Shown piece after piece: positions 59,862 through 64,000 of a stretch of 64,000 bases of DNA (the first letter of the stretch is position 1; the number at the start of each line of letters is the position of its first letter). The translations under genes were made by a program, and so were the position numbers. The DNA is from Stictocephala bisonia (lineage: Eukaryota > Arthropoda > Insecta > Hemiptera > Membracidae), in NCBI GenBank assembly GCA_035578905.1, contig JAQJVL010002728.1:1-64000 (forward strand), in the 5' to 3' direction. A model generated the notes under the pieces. That model was not told the origin of the DNA and ran no database searches. It was given only the letters and a program-made list of their open reading frames with translations.

Positions 59862-62800
59862 GTGTTGTCTGCGATCCTTCAGGATCGATACGTTGGACTG
59901 CCTCCCATCATGATGTACGTTATATAATCTAGCCACTAGACGTGTTGTCTGTGATCCTTCAGGATCGATACGTTGGACTGCCTCCCATCATGATGTACGT
60001 TATATAATCTAGCCACTAGACGTGTTGTCTGTGATCCTCCAGGAACGATATGGTGGATTACCTCCCATCGTGATGTACGTTATATAATCTAGCCACTAGA
60101 CGTGTTGTCTGTGATCCTCCAGGATCGATAGGGTAGATTACCTCCCACCGTGATGTACGTTATATAATCTAGCCACTAGACGTGTTGTCTGTGATCCTCC
60201 AGGATCGATAGGGTAGATTACCTCCCATCGTGATGTACGTTATATAATCTAGCCACTAGACGTGTTGTCTGTGATCCTCCAGGATCGATAGGGTAGATTA
60301 CCTCCCATCGTGATGTACGTTATATAATCTAGCCACTAGACGTGTTGTCTGTGATCCTCCAGGATCGATAGGGTAGATTACCTCCCACCGTGATGTACGT
60401 TATCTAATCTAGCCACTAGACGTGTTGTCTGTGATCCTCCAGGAACGATATGGTGGATTACCTCCCATCGTGATGTACGTTATATAATCTAGCCACTAGA
60501 CGTGTTGTCTGTGATCCTCCAGGATCGATAGGGTAGATTACCTCCCATCGTGATGTACGTTATATAATCTAGCCGATAGACGTGTTGTCTGTGATCCTCC
60601 AGGATCGATAGGGTAGATTGACTCCCATCGTGATGTACGTTATCTAATCTAGCCACTAGACGTGTTGTCTGTGATCCTCCAGGATCGATAGGGTGGATTA
60701 CCTCCCACCGTGATGTACGTTATCTAATTCAGGCACTAGACGTGTTGTCTGTGATCCTCCAGGATCGATAGGGTGGATTACCTCCCACCGTGATGTACGT
60801 TATCTAATTCAGGCACTAGACGTGTTGTCTGTGATCCTCCAGGATCGATAGGTTGGATTGCCTCCCATCGTTATGTACGTTATCTAATCTAGTCACTAGA
60901 CGTGTTGTCTGTGATCCTCCAGGAACGATAGGGTAGATTACCTCCTATCGTGATGTACGTTATCTAATATAGCAACTAGACGTGTTGTCTGTGATCCTCC
61001 AGGAACGATAGGGTGGATTACCTCCTATCGTGATGTACGTTATCTAATATAGCAACTAGACGTGTTGTCTGTGATCCTCCAGGATCGATAGGTTGGACTG
61101 CCTCCCACCGTGATGTACGTTATCTAATTCAGGCACTAGACGTGTTGTCTGTGATCCTCCAGGATCGATAGGGTGGATTACATCCCACCGTGATGTACGT
61201 TATCTAATTCAGGCACTAGACGTGTTGTCTGTGATCCTCCAGGATCGATAGGGTGGATTACCTCCCACCGTGATGTACGTTATCTAATTCAGGCACTAGA
61301 TGTGTTGTCTGTGATCCTCCAGGATCGATAGGGTGGACTTACCTCCCACCGTGATGTACGTTATCTAATTCAGGCACTAGACGTGTTGTCTGTGATCCTC
61401 CAGGATCGATAGGGTGGATTACTTCCCATCGTGATGTACGTTATCTAATATAGCAACTAGACGTGTTGTCTGTGATCCTCCAGGATCGATAGGGTGGATT
61501 ACCTCCTATCGTGATGTACGTTATCTAATATAGCAACTAGACGTGTTGTCTGTGATCCTCCAGGATCGATAGGGTAGATTACCTCCCATCGTGATGTACG
61601 TTATCTAATCTAGCCACTAGACGTGTTGTCTGTGATCCTCCAGGATCGATAGGGTGGATTACCTCCCACCGTGATGTACGTTATCTAATTCAGGCACTAG
61701 ACGTGTTGTCTGTGATCCTCCAGGATCGATAGGCTGGATTACCTTCTATCGTGATGTACGTTATCTAATATAGCAACTAGACGTGTTGTCTGTGATCCTC
61801 CAGGATCGATAGGGTAGATTACCTCCCACCGTGATGTACGTTATCTAATTCAGGCACTAGACGTGTTGTCTGTGATCCTCCAGGATCGATAGGTTGGACT
61901 GCCTCCCACCGTGATGTACGTTATCTAATTCAGGCACTAGCCGTGTTGTCTGTGATCCTCCAGGATCGATAGGGTGGATTACCTCCCATCGTGATGTACG
62001 TTATATAATCTAGCCACTAGACGTGTTGTCTGTGATCCTCCAGGATCGATAGGGTGGATTACCTCCTATCGTGATGTACGTTATCTAATCTAGCCACTAG
62101 GCGTGTTGTCTGTGATCCTCCAGGATCGATAGGGTGGATTACCTCCCATCGTGATGTACGTTATCTAATCTAGCCACTAGACGTGTTGTCTGTGATCCTC
62201 CAGGATCGATAGGGTGGATTACCTCCTATCGTGATGTACGTTATCTAATCTAGCCACTAGGCGTGTTGTCTGTGATCCTCCAGGATCGATAGGGTGGATT
62301 ACCTCCCATCGTGATGTACGTTATCTAATCTAGCCACTAGGCGTGTTGTCTGTGATCCTCCAGGATCGATAGGGTGGATTACCTCCCATCGTGATGTACG
62401 TTATCTAATCTAGCCACTAGGCGTGTTGTCTGTGATCCTCCAGGATCGATAGGGTGGATTACCTCCCATCGTGATGTACGTTATCTAATCTAGCCACTAG
62501 ACGTGTTGTCTGTGATCCTCCAGGATCGATAGGGTGGATTACCTCCTATCGTGATGTACGTTATCTAATCTAGCCACTAGACGTGTTGTCTGTGATCCTC
62601 CAGGATCGATAGGGTGGATTACCTCCCATCGTGATGTACGTTATCTAATCTAGCCACTAGACGTGTTGTCTGTGATCCTCCAGGATCGATAGGGTGGATT
62701 ACCTCCTATCGTGATGTACGTTATATAATCTAGCCACTAGACGTGTTGTCTGTGATCCTCCAGGATCGATAGGGTGGATTACCTCCCATCGTGATGTACG

Positions 62801-63070
62801 TTATCTAATCTAGCCACTAGACGTGTTGTCTGTGATCCTCCAGGATCGATAGGGTGGATTACCTCCCATCGTGATGTACGTTATCTAATCTAGCCACTTG
62901 ACGTGTTGTCTGTGATCCTCCAGGATCGATAGGGTGGATTACCTCCTATCGTGATGTACGTTATCTAATCTAGCCACTAGGCGTGTTGTCTGTGATCCTC
63001 CAGGATCGATAGGGTGGATTACCTCCCATCGTGATGTACGTTATCTAATCTAGCCACTAGGCGTGTTGTC
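59862..63070. repeat. 80 bp satellite array (~40 copies)
   Basis: The unit GTGTTGTCTGTGATCCTCCA...CTAGCCACTAGAC repeats every 80 bp with one 81 bp copy near 61330. Each unit has a short palindrome GATCCTCCAGGATC. Three variant junctions occur: CTAATCTAGCCACTAG, CTAATTCAGGCACTAG and CTAATATAGCAACTAG. The first two copies are the most divergent and carry CTTC rather than CTCC. Confidence 0.97.
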
Positions 63071-64000
63071 GTGGTCATTTTTAGTTCTAAGTTTAAGAAA
63101 ATTATATTGATTGATTGATAGTAAAGTTTATCTAATATACCACTCTTAATTAATTAATTCCTTAATTAATACCACTCTAAGCCGAGTTATAGGCATTTTA
63201 GTATGTATTTTAAGTTTAATATTACCCTCGATGTACAATATAGGAACATTGAACACGATGTACATTAAATGTAGTACATAAATATTATTACATGTAGTAA
63301 CCCATATTCCTAACTCGTGTTCTACACAGCTCAGATAAACGACTGTCAGAACTGTAAACACAAGAGTATTCAGTTGTGGCTACTGTATGAACTGGGTTGA
63401 AATTTGTTTCATTACTTGCATATTTAAACTGAAAGTTTTATTAAATTAATTAACACACTTGATAATTAGTGAACAATTTACATCTACGTTTCAGTAGGCC
63501 TATAGTTCATTTTAAGCACAAATCATTTTTATCACAATTATTTTAACCTTATAAATTGTAAACAGTTTACAATATAGGATATTGCTTGACAAATGTTAAA
63601 GAATTTTATAGGAATAAATAAATGTTCTAAAAACATTTCTTATTTTGCTGAAAGAATAAAGTTCTTTCAAAAATAGTTAATTTGATTACTAGGGCTATGC
63701 GAAGTTGGCCTTGATCTACATAGTTCTACATTTGTGCAGTGTATTTTGAAGATACAGGTCGTGTATTGAACTGTTTACCCTTAAATATTTATCAATAAAA
63801 ATAATGTATGCATTTATTTAATAAGCTTATAAATATCTAAGATACAGTGTAAGGAATAATTTCCTGTTTAATGTAATATGATTTACTTTCTATAGATATT
63901 TTCTTTAACTAATTGTTTCATCTTGTAGCTCTACTATTTTGCTTAATAAAGTGACAAAGTATTTTTAGAACATCTATTGGTCATTGTTTTATTGAGGAAA
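63071..64000. other. Intergenic stretch, no gene found
   Basis: AT-rich; nothing beyond short open frames without motifs. Confidence 0.6.

Noticed and set aside
59862..63070. CRISPR array
   Set aside because: Units are contiguous 80 bp tandem copies with no unique spacers, in a eukaryotic genome.

Overview
The window looks like an arthropod, most likely insect, nuclear genome segment. It is AT-rich, has canonical eukaryotic TATA/Initiator promoters (TCAGT type) and GT-AG introns, and is dominated by selfish DNA. I found no convincing host protein-coding gene. Three unrelated satellite arrays and at least five kinds of transposable element fill most of it.

Region 1 (146-20346) is a nearly complete Maverick/Polinton (adintovirus-type) element of about 20.2 kb. 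It is bounded by ~140 bp terminal inverted repeats that begin 5'-AG and end CT-3'. A leftward block carries a small ORF, a BIR (IAP-like) protein, a broken exonuclease-like gene, the major capsid protein, a 35-codon ORF, the penton-type minor capsid protein and a fused phospholipase A2/adenain-type protease. A rightward block carries the packaging ATPase, a DUF8207-type protein, the retroviral-like integrase, two paralogous coiled-coil proteins and an unknown protein. A leftward PolB gene (1280 codons, all motifs intact) overlaps a Cys-rich ORF with a SOCS-box-like N-terminus. The right arm holds two genes on opposite strands, each with a long intron that contains an exon of the other; both introns span a 125 bp satellite array. 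Most capsid, ATPase and integrase genes are broken by single-frame shifts, whereas PolB is not.

Region 2 (23109-31031) is a Ty3/Gypsy LTR retrotransposon with two ~1.4 kb LTRs, a 4 bp target duplication (GTTT), an initiator-tRNA-Met primer binding site, gag and pol. Pol is inactivated by two in-frame TAG codons and a frameshift.

Region 3 (37480-40788) is a 5'-truncated R1-like non-LTR retrotransposon with an 11 bp target duplication. It is itself interrupted by an antisense CR1/Jockey-like fragment. Further non-LTR fragments lie at 43.8 kb and 49.8-50.5 kb, a tRNA-derived SINE at 35.5-35.8 kb, and a head-to-head Penelope-like (GIY-YIG) inverted pair at 55.4-56.1 kb.

Region 4 is repeat DNA: a 36-40 bp minisatellite (43.2 kb), a 200 bp pure GT tract (47.26 kb), a 100 bp satellite (50.82-53.10 kb) and an 80 bp satellite (59.86-63.07 kb, about 40 copies). 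The intervening stretches are AT-rich and show no supportable gene.
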